A DNA stretch of 64,000 nucleotides, from contig OZ021729.1 in assembly GCA_963978545.1 (NCBI GenBank), forward strand, positions 7,251,501 through 7,315,500. Reading direction: 5' to 3'. Positions 23,579 to 34,926 of this stretch are shown here, in pieces; the first letter of the stretch is position 1, and each line of letters opens with the position of its first letter. The stretch comes from Linyphia triangularis. Taxonomy: Eukaryota > Arthropoda > Arachnida > Araneae > Linyphiidae. The position numbers were made by a program, and so were the translations under genes. The notes beneath the pieces are model-generated. The model was given only the letters and a program-made list of their open reading frames with translations. It was not told where the DNA came from and made no database searches.

Positions 23579-24344
23579 TGTTACACAATTTTTGTATATT
23601 TGTAAATATTTCGTAGTGTTAATATTGTAAATAGTAAAATTTATATACATTTCGCATAAGGCAGTGCAATAGTTCGTCGTTAGTTTGCTTCCCCGCAATG
23701 TGTGTCTTGATGCTTGATAACGGGTTTTACAGAGGTAACGCTGGGAAGCCAGTGTTACAAGGAGCAGGGCATTTAACATTATGGTAATGGCAATCTCGCC
23801 AAATCGGTGAGATGGAACCAAGTTGGCGATGGTTTTGGCGACTAATTTTTGTCGCCAAATTTGGCGAGAAATCACCAAATGTCATCAAACTTGACGACCA
23901 TTTGGCGACATTTTCGGTCCTCATGTACATGTATAGGACTTTTTGACTACGATCTGGAAAGTTCTCCAAATGTCTATCTCTGGAAGGTTCACTTATGTTC
24001 GCCTCCCCTGTAAAAGCTCAAGAGAGCGGGTGATGGAGTTAGTTGTTAGCTGAGTCAATTAGTTGACTGGAATTACTGAGTTGAGATACTGAGTCTCAGT
24101 GAGCGTTCAGAGAGTTCCGAAAGCGAAATGTATTGCATTGTCTTTTGAAGAGATTGAGCAGTTGCGCTGTCAAATTTTTAACTGCTGTTTTGTGCACTAT
24201 TGTTGTGAAAAGAGCTGTATTGTGTCTACTAGAACGAGAAGTTCTGGAGTTGTAAGAGAATCTGTGAAGAGTTATATTGGAATAAATTTCTGCAAATTTT
24301 GATCTGCTTTGGCCTTAAATCTTTCGGAACCCACCAACGCAACA
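23579..24344 (+). mobile_element. Solo LTR, copy 2
   Basis: It starts TGTTACACAATT and ends CCAACGCAACA, flanked by a 4-bp duplication GTAT (23575-23578, 24345-24348). AATAAA near 24284 gives the plus-strand sense. The 5' half contains many tggcga motifs. It has the same family and structure as 11444 and 54780 but the opposite orientation. No internal region or primer-binding site follows it. Confidence 0.85.
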
Positions 24345-24805
24345 GTATTTAGAATGAAAAAATACAATATCATGAAGAATTAAGTAATTATGATGAAATA
24401 CATTCACTAATACTTTGATGGTGTATAGTTTTCTGGTGTAACCAACATAGAGTTGTTTTTAATGCAAAGTATTTTATTATGGTTTATTTAGAAATATATT
24501 ATAAACTCGTAATTACCCGAGAGATAAGATTACTTAGAGAAATGACTTTTTTTGGTAGTTCATCGAAGTTGTATTGCTGAGCGATATAAGATTCCTTATT
24601 TTTCCTCAACGTGCTTAAAGTGAAGTTTACCCTTTTATATAGTGCTGTAATCTACTGAATACTATCTCAACGTCCCAACACTTTCAAAATCTTTCCGATT
24701 TTTTATGGCTTGACATTTTTACAAGTAACACATTGGGCAATCCCAAATAAACTATTCATTAGATTCAGATCTCTTACTCTTTTTTTATACCATTTATTTC
24801 AAAAT
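24345..24805. other. Intron sequence, nothing recognised
   Basis: AT-rich; no repeat partner noticed before about 24806. Confidence 0.4.
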
Positions 24806-24817
24806 TTGACTCAAGTC

Positions 24818-24852
<35 letters not shown>

Positions 24853-25500
24853 TCTCGAATTCATTACCTTTAAAATAATACCATTTTCTTTCTGAGACTC
24901 AATTTACTTTTTAAATTATAGGGTTTTGTGAACCTGTTTGGTATCACGTTCATTAGTGTAGTAAACTTTAAACGCGTTTTCTGAAGAATGACATTTTGGT
25001 GTTACATGACTTTACGCCAACGGTCATAACTTCATAACAAATTGTCCGATTTACAAAATTCTAATTTTGTTCTGAAGACACAAGCTGTGAATGTGTTTTC
25101 TATTGAGAATTTAACATATATTGATATAAACACATTTTTTATGAACATTTTAATCTTAATTTTTTGTTAAAAACTATGTATTTTTTAAAACTTTTTGTTT
25201 AAAAATTTATAATTAAATAAATATTGCAGCCAAATTCAAAATTTTCCTTAGGAACATGCGTCAATATAATATCTTTTATTTGCAGTAAAAATCATACCTC
25301 TAAATTAATTACAAGTTTATTTATGTATGTTCTAATAATGTCCTAATTAGTCACTTTATTGCAATTAGTTAATTAAAAAATTGAGAGAAAAATAAAGTTT
25401 ATATATAAATGCTGCATTTTTAATACTGATATACTGCCGAAAAGTTTGAAATTATTAACTAAAAATTAAAGAAAATTATTTCAATTGTATATGTATACCT
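24806..25500 (+). mobile_element. GGTATACATATAC family, left-truncated copy
   Basis: From aaaatttgactcaagtctgc it runs in parallel with 62310-63003 and ends GTATATGTATACC before TTAA (25501-25504). The first ~30 bp including the left terminal repeat are missing. Non-coding. Confidence 0.85.
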
Positions 25501-26345
25501 TAACAAATTTGATTTTGTAAAAAGGAAGTAAAAAGGATATTAAAAAAACATCTTTCAGAAATTATATAAAAATACTTTATTCTTAAGAGCAAGATTCTGA
25601 GAGATTGAGCCACTTAACATTAGGGGGTGATTCCCACCATCTCCGATTGTCCCCAAAAAATTGCCAGTTGCTAATACCCTCATTAGATGATAAAATCTGA
25701 AATTATTTGTTCCGCAGTTGCACCGCTCAAATTCTATGACCCCCCCCCCCCCGTGTCAAAGATCACCTTTAAAAATTAAAAAATTGGTGTTTTTGTGACA
25801 CATGAAAGCTATTTTTCTCCGTCTAAAACTTCACAAGCAACTTGCCACCTGCATTTCTTCTGTTATCGAATGTACTAGAATAGATCTTTATAAAACATAA
25901 AAAAAGTTCATGGTAAGTCAATTGCGCAAGGTCATGAAATGTCCAGGTATTCATGTTTTTTACCATTTTCAAGACTGAATTATATCTTGCGCTTTTGATT
26001 TGTCACTTCAAACTAGGTGTCATTGGATAGAGCTATATTAGTAATATTTATTAATACATAAAACATTGAGGCAAGTTGAACACGTTGGAAGTTAATTGGA
26101 GCTAAAATCGAAAAATCTCCGAATTTGACACAAATTTGAAGTCATATATCTTGCTGCGGAAACAATATATTGACACAACGCTGAGACTATTTAAACATTC
26201 TTTTATTATACTTAATGAGAAATTAAACTTTATTGAGGCAAGTTGAAGAGAAAAAAATAAATGATTTTTTTTGTTGCACCCCATCCTTACATATTGATAC
26301 ATTACTGTTTTTATTCATGTTTTTAAAAATTAATCTATTTTCACT

Positions 26346-26723
26346 TCACTCTTCCTCATGCTTATAACAATTGCTTGTTCTATGTCTTTTAAGGTAGGAA
26401 CTGTGACTGGATTGGCTCCAGAAAGTTTCAAAAGACGGGGAAAAAACCGAACTTCGATGCACTGTGTCGATAACATCAAGCAATGGCCACTTAAATTTAA
26501 CAGATCGTCTCTGGTGAAGAAATTCCATTTGAAACACGTCATCCCCACAATTTTCTAGCAGTTTACCAATATAAAATCGTTTATCGTACAGGACTGCGTA
26601 TAAAAAATGGGGCTGAATCTCATATTCGCAGTCTTGATCAGCAATTAGCTTTATCTCTTTTATGATATTCTCCATTTGTTGTGGGACAGTAATTTCGATT
26701 TCAAATGTGAATTCAACATGCAA
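26346..26723 (-). pseudogene. TE-associated protein C-terminus with KWP motif, left arm
   Basis: A 125-codon open frame containing YAVLYDKRFYIGKLLE, then a hydrophobic/acidic stretch and VKFKWP followed by LLDVID. From memory, this layout (YxV..D..YxGK....F....KWP..D) is a small C-terminal domain found in many uncharacterised, repeat-associated arthropod proteins, perhaps an SH3- or Tudor-like fold. No catalytic domain is visible. The inverted counterpart in the right arm (27660-28035) reads FYAVLY and KIDI-like tail sequence but has frameshifts and stops, so both copies look dead or incomplete. The protein's real function is not known to me. Confidence 0.55.
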
Positions 26724-27659
26724 TCAGTTCTAGGTACAAGTCAGACCAAACCCTAAAGACGAAGATAATATCATTTAGCCGAAAATTTATAACTCTGATG
26801 TTTTGCCCAGAAGGAATTTGCACATCAACTTTTGAAACTGCAGAGGATTTGTCTATACATATTGGTAGAGGGGGGGAGAACACCAAATTCCTAAAACAAT
26901 CACAGGTCAAGACAAATCAAGGAGTGTATTTTCAAAAATAATGGAAGCAAGGACAAAAAAGACTAAATAAGAAATTACTGCTGATTTTGAAGAACCCACT
27001 ATAGAGAATAGAAATTGCATCTATTCATGCCATCTACATACCTGATTGTCTCCAATGATTCCAAGATAAAATTCGTCATCTTGTTCAATGACTTCATCTT
27101 CAATAACACTGCATATTTCAATCGTACATTTCATTCTGTGAAAATGTAAATAACTTGTTCCCTTGTCAAATATTTATTTGAACAAAATTTCTTCTTTCCA
27201 TCAACTGTGAGATTTCTCATCATACTTGCAACTGTTTGGGGTGTTAATTTATTTCCTGTTTTATTTCCTTTGCTGAAGTATTCTAAACTGTTTTTGATTT
27301 TGGTTCTTGAACTTTCCTTTTGGATTTCAGTGACTATCCTTCTTTGAGTACAAGACTTGATTATATGTAATTTTTATTATCTGTAGTGGGTTCTTCAAAA
27401 GCTGCAGTAATTTCATAATTGTTCTGTTTTGTCCCTGCTTCCATTCCTTTTGCAAATGCACTTCTGGTTTTGTCTTGACTAGTTATTATTTTAGAAATTT
27501 GATGTTCTTCTCTATAGCAATATGTAGGAGCAAATCCTCTGCAGTTTTAAATGTTGATGAGCAATTTTTTTCTGGGCAAAACATCAGAGTTATAAATTTA
27601 TGGCTGAGTGACAATGTCTTCGTCTATAAGGTGTGGCCTGACTTGTGCCTGGAACTGAT

Positions 27660-28035
27660 TGCATGGTGAATTTGCAGTTGAAATCCAAATTACTGTCCCC
27701 TAACAAATGGAGAATATCATAAAAGAGATAAAACTAATTTCAGATAAGAACTGCGGATATGAAATTCGGCCCCATTCTTTTTACGCTGTCCTATATACAA
27801 TAAACGGATTTACATTAGTAAACTACTAGAAGATTGTGGGGATGACGTATTTGAAATGAAATTTCTTCATCAGAGAGGAGATGATGAGTTTAAGTGGCCA
27901 TTGTTTGATCCGAAGCTCAGTTTTCTTTGGTACTTTGCAACTTTCTGGAGCCGATCCAGTCAAAGTTCCTAGCATAAAAGACATACTACAAACAATTGTT
28001 ATAAACATGAGGAAGAGTGAAGTGAAAATAGATTA
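27660..28035 (+). pseudogene. Inverted, frameshifted copy of the KWP-motif fragment, right arm
   Basis: In plus-strand frames it reads ITVP, stop, QMENIIKEIKLIS, then SFYAVLY, then after a frameshift fragments matching DVFEMKFLHQRG and FKWPL. It ends MRKSEVKID and a stop. It is the mirror image of 26346-26723 with at least one stop and two frame changes. Confidence 0.6.
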
Positions 28036-28760
28036 ATTTTTAAAAACATGAATGAAAACAGCAATGCATCAATATGTAAGGATGGGGTGCAACAAAAAAA
28101 ATCATTTATTTTTTTCTCTTCAACTTGCCTCAATAAAGTTTTATTTCTCATTAAGTATAATAAAAGAATGTTTAAATAGTCTCAGCGTTGTGTCAATATA
28201 TTGTTCCCACAGCAAGATATACAAGCTCAAATTTGAGACAAATTCGGAGATTTTTCGATTTTGGCGCCAAATAACTTCCAACGTGTTCAACTTGCCGCAA
28301 TGTTTTATGTATTAATAAACAGTACTAATATAGCTCTATCCAATGACACCTAGTTTGAAGTGACAAAATCAAACGCGCAAGATATAATTCAGTCTTGAAA
28401 ATGGTAAAAAACATGAAAACCTGGACATTTCATGACCTTGAATGACCTTGCGCAATTGACTTGCCATGAACTTTTTATATGTTTTATAAAGATCTATTCT
28501 AGTCCATTCCATAACAGAAGAAATGCAAGTGGCAAGTTACTTGTGAAGTTTTAGACGGATAAAAATAGTTTTCATGTGTTACAAAAACACCAATTTTTTA
28601 ATTTTTAAAGGTGATCTTTGACACGTCATAGAATTTGAGCGGTGCAACTACGGAACAAATAATTTCAGATTTTATCATCTAATAAGGGTATTAGCAACTG
28701 GTAATTTTTTGGGGACAATCGGAGATAGTGTGAATCAACTTCTCAGAATCTTGCTCTTAA

Positions 28761-30910
28761 ATGGTAACATAATAAAACTCTTTCAGAGAAGGCCTTTAAT
28801 TTGATTCCTCAGTTTATACCGTACCAAGCTTTAAAAATAGATTCAATGCACTAAACTTCAGGCACAACGATAATTCAGCCATCGCAAAAGTAAACAAACT
28901 CCTTTCAAAAGAACGCTTAAAATTCAACAGATTCCCTGGAATTCCTTGTCAACGATATTTATATAATAGAATATGATTTTTTCCGAAAAAACTAGTGCAA
29001 ACGATTTTACAATTAGAACCATCGATATAGATAAACAACTGGCTAGATTGCTAAACCAAAGATACTATAATAACCCTCAGGTTAAAGATGGCAAACTTCC
29101 ATAGAGATAATGTAAAATAGTTGATAGCACATGACGTCATTGCACGGTTTCAGTATTGACAAGCTTATCGCTCTTTTTGGTTTCACTTGGCGATTAAATT
29201 TTATGGTTTCCCAGAAATCTTTTATCCAAAAAATAACAAATTTGCCTAGCTCATTAAACTTTCACTTGAAAAATTTAAGCATTCAACTAAATTTATGTCA
29301 ATTTATATTTTTAGCTAAGATAATTGAATAATAATTTAAATAATTTTTTAAACAATATTAATTTTATATTGAACCCCTATAGCAAAAGTTCCATCCTGTA
29401 ATGAAATACGAATCCTAATATTAGATTTGGGTTTTGTACAGCATATCCCAGTAATGGTGAAATTTTAGTAAGTTTTCGTCAGAAATATATACATCAAGAA
29501 TTAACAAAATTACTAATTACAAAATTATTGAAACACATTCGAGAAGAAAATGCTTTTGATAAAGTTTCTATGCATTCTTCGAAGCAGTACTTTAGGAAAC
29601 CAAAAAATATTGAGTTATTGAGTACTAGAATTTAAAAATATCGTGCAACTACAAAATCCAATATCATTTAGCTTGTACCAGTTAAGAAGAATTTACTAAC
29701 AGTTGACAATAATCATTTAGCTTAATTAATGTATCAAGTAAAAAACCGCAATGGTAATTAAAATTTGAGTCAAATTAAATAAAAAAAAAAAAAAAAAAAA
29801 AAAAACATGATAAACACATATTTGAGTTCATTTATACAACTAACAAGTGATAAAAATTCTTTCAAGCGATGTCAAAGAGGGAAATATACATATATATATA
29901 TATTTATCATAAAACTAGCCTGCGGAATGAGACGAAAAAATTAAAACAAACAATTAAGAACATAAACCATCAAGTTTTATTACACTGCAAAAAATTTACT
30001 TCTGTTAAAATTATCTAACGAAAATTTTATAATCCTCAGAACATTACCGAATTTTATTGTGCAAAAAAGCGAACAATTTGAACTAACTGGAATAAATAAT
30101 ATGTTACTTTGCAAAGTAGAATCCTCTATTTTTATTCTGCTATTTAAATCTCCCTCGAATTCGACGGAATAAATCTGATGTTTTTATTTGTTTGTTTAAA
30201 AAGCCCCATCGCCAAAGTTAGAATAACGCTCTGTGCATGTCTGGAAATCGGAGTTATTTGGCAAAAGTTTTATGCTCTCAACTTGGAAAATCCGCGAGAT
30301 GGCACCACTTACGTTTCGGTAAACATTGCCTTCTTTATACTGTTGCCAGATCGTTGGGTGGGCAAAAAAATACGGATTACCGATGATTGAAAATAAAATC
30401 TTGGGTTGTACACAGCAGAAATGTCAATAGTAGACCTTAATTAGTAATAATGTGCACAAAATATCTACTCTAGTACTTTATAAAGTTTCTCGCATTCCCA
30501 TCCAACTATAAAAGTGAACCGTGATTGGTTAATCGTCCATCCATCATTATCAACCACCGGCGCGTTTTTCCCCTTGCATTGACATACGAGCAGTCTATAT
30601 CGATGTTTATTTATATCGATGATTAGAACACGCAAAATAATCGCGAAATTTCTTGATTAGTTCACGAGTTGCCAACTTTTTCCTTTAGCCTGTGTTATAG
30701 TTGTTTATAAATAAATAAATATAATATCATGGAACTTTAAAATGAAATAGAACTTTTAAAAGAAATATGCAGTTAATTACATGAATATTCCGTAACAATG
30801 GTTTTTAATGTATATGTATGGATATTTTATAAAGTTTGATGGGTATGTCATAAATTCTGCTATAAAGTTATAAAAGATGAGTTTGTTATAAAGTTTTTAA
30901 TTTGTTGTAG
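28761..30910. other. End of intron 1; nothing recognised
   Basis: AT-rich with an A run (29781-29805) and a short (TA)n tract (29887-29903). The 66- and 70-codon frames at 29131 and 30178 have no domain and lack intron-exon signals compatible with the receptor. The acceptor TTGTTGTAG ends at 30910. Confidence 0.5.
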
Positions 30911-31046
30911 AAAAGCGGTGAAAGCAACAGCCCTTTTGTTTCCACTCCTCGGCATGCCTCATTTGCTCTTTTGTATCAATCCCAAGGACAATGGAACTTT
31001 AGAAGAGGCATACATGATTGTGAACGCTTTCATTAAATCATCACAG
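30911..31046 (+). CDS. Class B1 neuropeptide GPCR, internal exon (TM6 and loop)
   Basis: A 136-nt exon: one base completes the split lysine codon, then 45 codons, ending in phase 0 at CAG/GTGAGA. It reads KAVKATALLFPLLGMPHLLF and then CINPKDNGTLEEAYMIVNAF and IKSSQ. This is TM6 with the conserved KAxxATxxLxPLLG motif and its kink proline, then extracellular loop 3 and the start of TM7. CRF, calcitonin and secretin receptors share KAVKATL(V/I)L(L/V)PLLG, so membership of class B1 is secure. The following intron (31047-34045) is 3.0 kb and contains two foldback MITEs. The subfamily (calcitonin/DH31-type versus CRF/DH44-type) is an inference left open. Confidence 0.97.
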
Positions 31047-31258
31047 GTGAGAGATTTATTCCCACATATTTAAAGTATGTATTAAAACTTTAATTTTCCA
31101 AGCTCGATTAATAACTTACCCTTACCGTAATTGATGAAAGAGGGCTTTCAAAGCAACAGCATTAAAATTGCTTTGGCTGTCTTTGAATTGTTATTTATAC
31201 TTGATATTTAACAACAGGGTGTATTTCAAGCTGTTTGCAGAAATATGATTTCATAATA

Positions 31259-31913
31259 GACTGAGAGACGACTTCAATTTTGGACCCAATCGAACATCAT
31301 TCTGAATTTTTTATAGAAATTAGAGAAAAGTGAGTAGATTAAGAATCTACTGGTCTGCCGTGGCAAAAATGGCCGAAACTGGTCGAAAATCGACTTTTAA
31401 TAAGTTGAACTAAATCCATTGCCAAATGAGCCATAACTTGCCAAATAATAAGCATTTTTTTTTTAATTTGGTAACCCTCACTCTTTAATTATCAATTAAG
31501 AAGGTTGCAGACGATTCCGATATCTGGCGAAAGTCTACTTGCATCTATTAAAAGGGAGCCAAGTTGTCAATAAACATTACGTCATGGATGACGTAACTGA
31601 TGTCGCCAATTTGGCTTACTTTTAAAAGATACAAATTTTCTAAGCCAGAGATCAGAAATCGTTTGTGCTTTTTCTCATTGAAAATCAAAATGCAGGGTTG
31701 CCAAACGAAAAAGTTTGTTTTCTTTTTGGCAAGTTTGACATATTTGGCAATCGGATTTTAGTTCAACTCATTCCAAGTCGATTTTTGATCAGTTTCGGCC
31801 ATTTTTGCCACGGCAGACCAGTGAATTCCTAATCTACTCACTTTTCTCCAATCTCTATAAAAAATTCAGAATGATGTTCGATGGGGTCCAAAAATTGCAG
31901 TCGCCTCTCGGTC
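31259..31913. mobile_element. Foldback MITE, copy 3, in receptor intron 2
   Basis: Flanked by TA (31257-31258, 31914-31915). Ends are GACTGAGAGACGACTTCA and TGCAGTCGCCTCTCGGTC. It is 655 bp with inverted halves and a central palindrome around tgacgtaa (near 31585). Confidence 0.88.
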
Positions 31914-31915
31914 TA

Positions 31916-33161
31916 TAAAGAAAGTTAAAACTTTGTTTAAACTATTTAGATATAAATTAAGCAGTTCAAATTACTATGTACAAACTGTTGAAACTATTTT
32001 AAATATAAACTAATAGTATTAAATACTTTTAAAGTACATTTATTGTCTATGATATTTTTATACGATCAACGTCGTTTAAGTTATTCCTAAGGGCTTTGAA
32101 TAGTTTTCAAATATTTGTGACTCTATCTTGTGAAGCGACTGTAGCGCTCTCTACCGTAGCTTGGATAAAGTCGTCAGCCTTTAATATGCTCGAATGCATG
32201 CATTTTGTAAATTAAATTAGTTTCATATGCGTGCTTGTAACTAGGACATTGATAAAATTGTTACACCTAAAAGATCAAAGTTGTGTTCCTTGTAAAAATT
32301 TACTAGAACCCTGCGGCAATGAAACTTTCTATGTATTGCATTTCTAATAACTGGATAATTCATGAGCTGTAATAGTTGAAACGAGATGTTTATTGAGAAA
32401 GTTAAAATCAAGTTTTAGAAGTCTCTAGGTTAGTTTAATTTTAAATAATTATTTAATTGAAATAAAAAGAAATAAATTATTTTCTTAGAAAATTAAGTTC
32501 GAGAAGTTTCGAATTGGTTCGTATCAATCAAGTGATTTTGTATTTAAAAATAAGTTCAACTAATTTTATTAAATCTTTAACATATTTTTAAAGTGTATTT
32601 ATAATGTTGATTCTTTTTGAAAACTAATGTCGATTGCGATTAAATTTTCCTGGTGATAATTCACTTTTGAAGGACCATCACTTGTCGATAGCTTTAAAGA
32701 ATATCTCAATTACTCTTCTAAAAAACGACCCTCAGTTATCATCTGTAATTACTTCATTATAATGCTTTTATGTAGCAGAAGGTTTTTCGAAGAGCTTTTT
32801 TAACTCACTATTATCAACCAGAACAAAAAATAGAACACCGAAAAACTTATTTTAAATTGCCACTTACGAAAAATAAACTTCTGTAATTACGACAACGAAA
32901 ATTATACCAAACGATAATTAGATAAGATTTAGAATCATGACGCGGCGTAAACACCTGGTAAGTAGCATAAGAGTGAAGAAATTTATTTCTTTGTGAGAAA
33001 CTCTGATTTAGCTGTAACAACAATAAAACAGTATTATTTTTTTCCCGAAGTATGACTAAAAATAAGATGTATTAGGGTTTAGATTTTATTGCGCATATAT
33101 TTTATTCTATTTAGTAAGATTGCAAATCGTAGCTATTGCTATCAGGTATCATTGTTGCTAT
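31916..33161. other. Receptor intron 2, nothing recognised
   Basis: AT-rich intron sequence without open frames or repeat partners that could be supported. Confidence 0.5.
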
Positions 33162-33163
33162 TA

Positions 33164-33820
33164 GACGAAAGGCGACTGCAGTTTTTGGACCCCATCGAAA
33201 ATCATTCTGAATTTTTATAGAAATTGGAGAAAAGTGAGTAGATTAGGAATCCGCTGGTCTGCTGTGGCAAAAATGGCCGAAACTGATCAAAAATCGACTT
33301 GGAATGAGTTGAACTAAAATCCGATTGCCAAATATGTCATAACTTGCCAAAAAATGAACAAACTTTTTCGTGTGTGCAACCCACTGCATTTTGATTTTCA
33401 ATGAGAAAAAGCACAAACGATTTTTGATCTCTGGCTCGGAAAACTTGTATCTTTTAAAAGTAAGCCAAATTGGCGACATTAGTTACGTCCTCAGTGACGT
33501 AATGTTTATTGCCAACTTGCCTCCCTTTTAATAGATGCAAGTAGACCATCGCCAGATATCTGAATCGTCTGCAACCTTCTTAATTGAAAATTAAAGAGTG
33601 AGGGTTACCAAATAAAAAAATATGCTCATTATCTGGCAAGTTAAGACACATTTGGCAATTGGATTTAGTTCAACTTATTAAAAGTCGATTTTTGACCAGT
33701 TTCGGCCATTTTTGCCACGGCAGACCAGTGGATTCGTAATCTACTCACTTTTCTCTAATTTCTATAAAAAGTTCAGAATGATGTTCGATGAGGTCCAAAA
33801 ATTGCAGTGGCCTCTCAGTC
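33164..33820. mobile_element. Foldback MITE, copy 4, in receptor intron 2
   Basis: Flanked by TA (33162-33163, 33821-33822). The left end is degraded (GACGAAAGGCGACTGCA); the right end is TGCAGTGGCCTCTCAGTC. It is 657 bp with inverted halves. The 78-codon minus-strand frame inside it is a by-product of the repeat. Confidence 0.87.
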
Positions 33821-34045
33821 TATTTCTAAATGCTCTGGGCCAGAAGATTGTTGTATAGCGACTATAGGGAATGATCCTTACTAGGACAACCTCTTAAATA
33901 TTAGCTACCTTACTAAAATTATAATATAGATAAACTTAATTGCGCCATATTTTAAAACCAATCATACCGGTTCATATTTTGTATTTTCTCTAATATTGAT
34001 ATTCAGTTATATTTATACAAAAGTATTTTTTATTTTTTATTTTAG

Positions 34046-34087
34046 GGCCTATTTGTATCTGTGTTATACTGCTTTATGAATGCTGAT
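34046..34087 (+). CDS. Class B1 neuropeptide GPCR, 42-nt exon (TM7)
   Basis: A 42-nt exon between TTTTAG and GTGAGT, phase 0 at both ends, coding for GLFVSVLYCFMNAD. This is most of TM7, with the QG(L/F)xVxxxYCFxN motif shared by class B1 receptors (the Q closes the previous exon). A 14-codon exon at exactly this place is a known feature of this receptor class; skipping it in mammalian calcitonin, CRF1 and related receptors gives in-frame variants lacking part of TM7. The same option exists here because both ends are phase 0, but the sequence alone cannot show that it is used. The flanking introns are 3.0 and 5.8 kb. Confidence 0.96.
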
Positions 34088-34924
34088 GTGAGTACATATT
34101 TTTGGTTTAGTTTTTTTTTTTTTTTATAATATTTAAGAGATAAATATTTTAGGATAGAATCGAACCATAAATTTATTTTTTATTAATATCACTAATTGCA
34201 TAATATTAATTTTACATTACTTTTATCTCATATTTAAACATAATTTAATGGCATTAATAAAATGGAAGTAAAATTTTATATCGCTATTTCAATAATGATG
34301 GAATTAAATGTAATCAAACTAAAATAGAAATACTTCATTTTATAAAGCACAATACTGAACACATTTTGTATATTTTGATAAATTTTAATATATCAAAAAT
34401 TTAACTGGTTTTCTGCGAATTTTTAAAAAAGTATATTTGTTTGGTTAAAATTAAATTTCTTCCTCTTATAGTTAGTTAAAATGTCAAAGCTTTTAGAGAT
34501 TTTTGAAGTAGATATTTTTGGTGTTTTTCGTTTCAGATCTAAAATTAAGACTCAGGAAAATTTGTGTTATCTTTAAGTGGTAGAAAAGTGGTATATATAA
34601 GATATATATTAGATTAGGTATATATTAGATAAAACATTATTGTTAAAAAAAAAGTAAGATGTGAACGCCCTCTCTTAACAAGAGCGAAAATTAATCTTTG
34701 TACACAGACTAGACTCAACAACAACAAATATACCTTCAATTAAAAATAAAAAAAAATTAAAAAAAAAAAAAAAAAAAAATCATTGACTAAAGGTATCTTA
34801 GAAATTTTTAAAGAAAATTGCAATATGTTTCTCAGATGGTATTTTTAGTAATCAGGTGATTTACAAATAGACATACAGGGAAGGATTAATGTACTTGACA
34901 CATTTTTACTTTCAAATACCCATA
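34088..34924. other. Start of receptor intron 3, nothing recognised
   Basis: AT-rich with A runs (about 34750-34779). No repeat partner before 34927. Confidence 0.5.
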
Positions 34925-34926
34925 TA

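Larger units (their letters stand above)
25587..28756. mobile_element. 3.2-kb palindromic element with coding remnants in both arms
   Basis: Ends GAGCAAGATTCTGAGA and TCTCAGAATCTTGCTC are flanked by TTAA (25583-25586, 28757-28760). The left arm (about 25587-27020) and the right arm (about 27372-28756) are inverted copies of roughly 1.4 kb with frequent substitutions and small indels. They are separated by a ~350-bp single-copy centre. Each arm carries the same coding remnant facing the ends: minus strand 26346-26723 and plus strand about 27660-28035. A C run lies at 25741-25752. The TTAA target would fit piggyBac or Kolobok; the superfamily is not established. Confidence 0.85.

Noticed and set aside
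30178..30390. 70-codon plus-strand frame just upstream of the TM6 exon, as another receptor exon
   Set aside because: No class B receptor motif, and the TM5 exon at 11205 joins the TM6 exon directly in phase.
33243..33479. 78-codon minus-strand frame
   Set aside because: It lies in the foldback MITE arm and is not conserved as protein in the other four copies.
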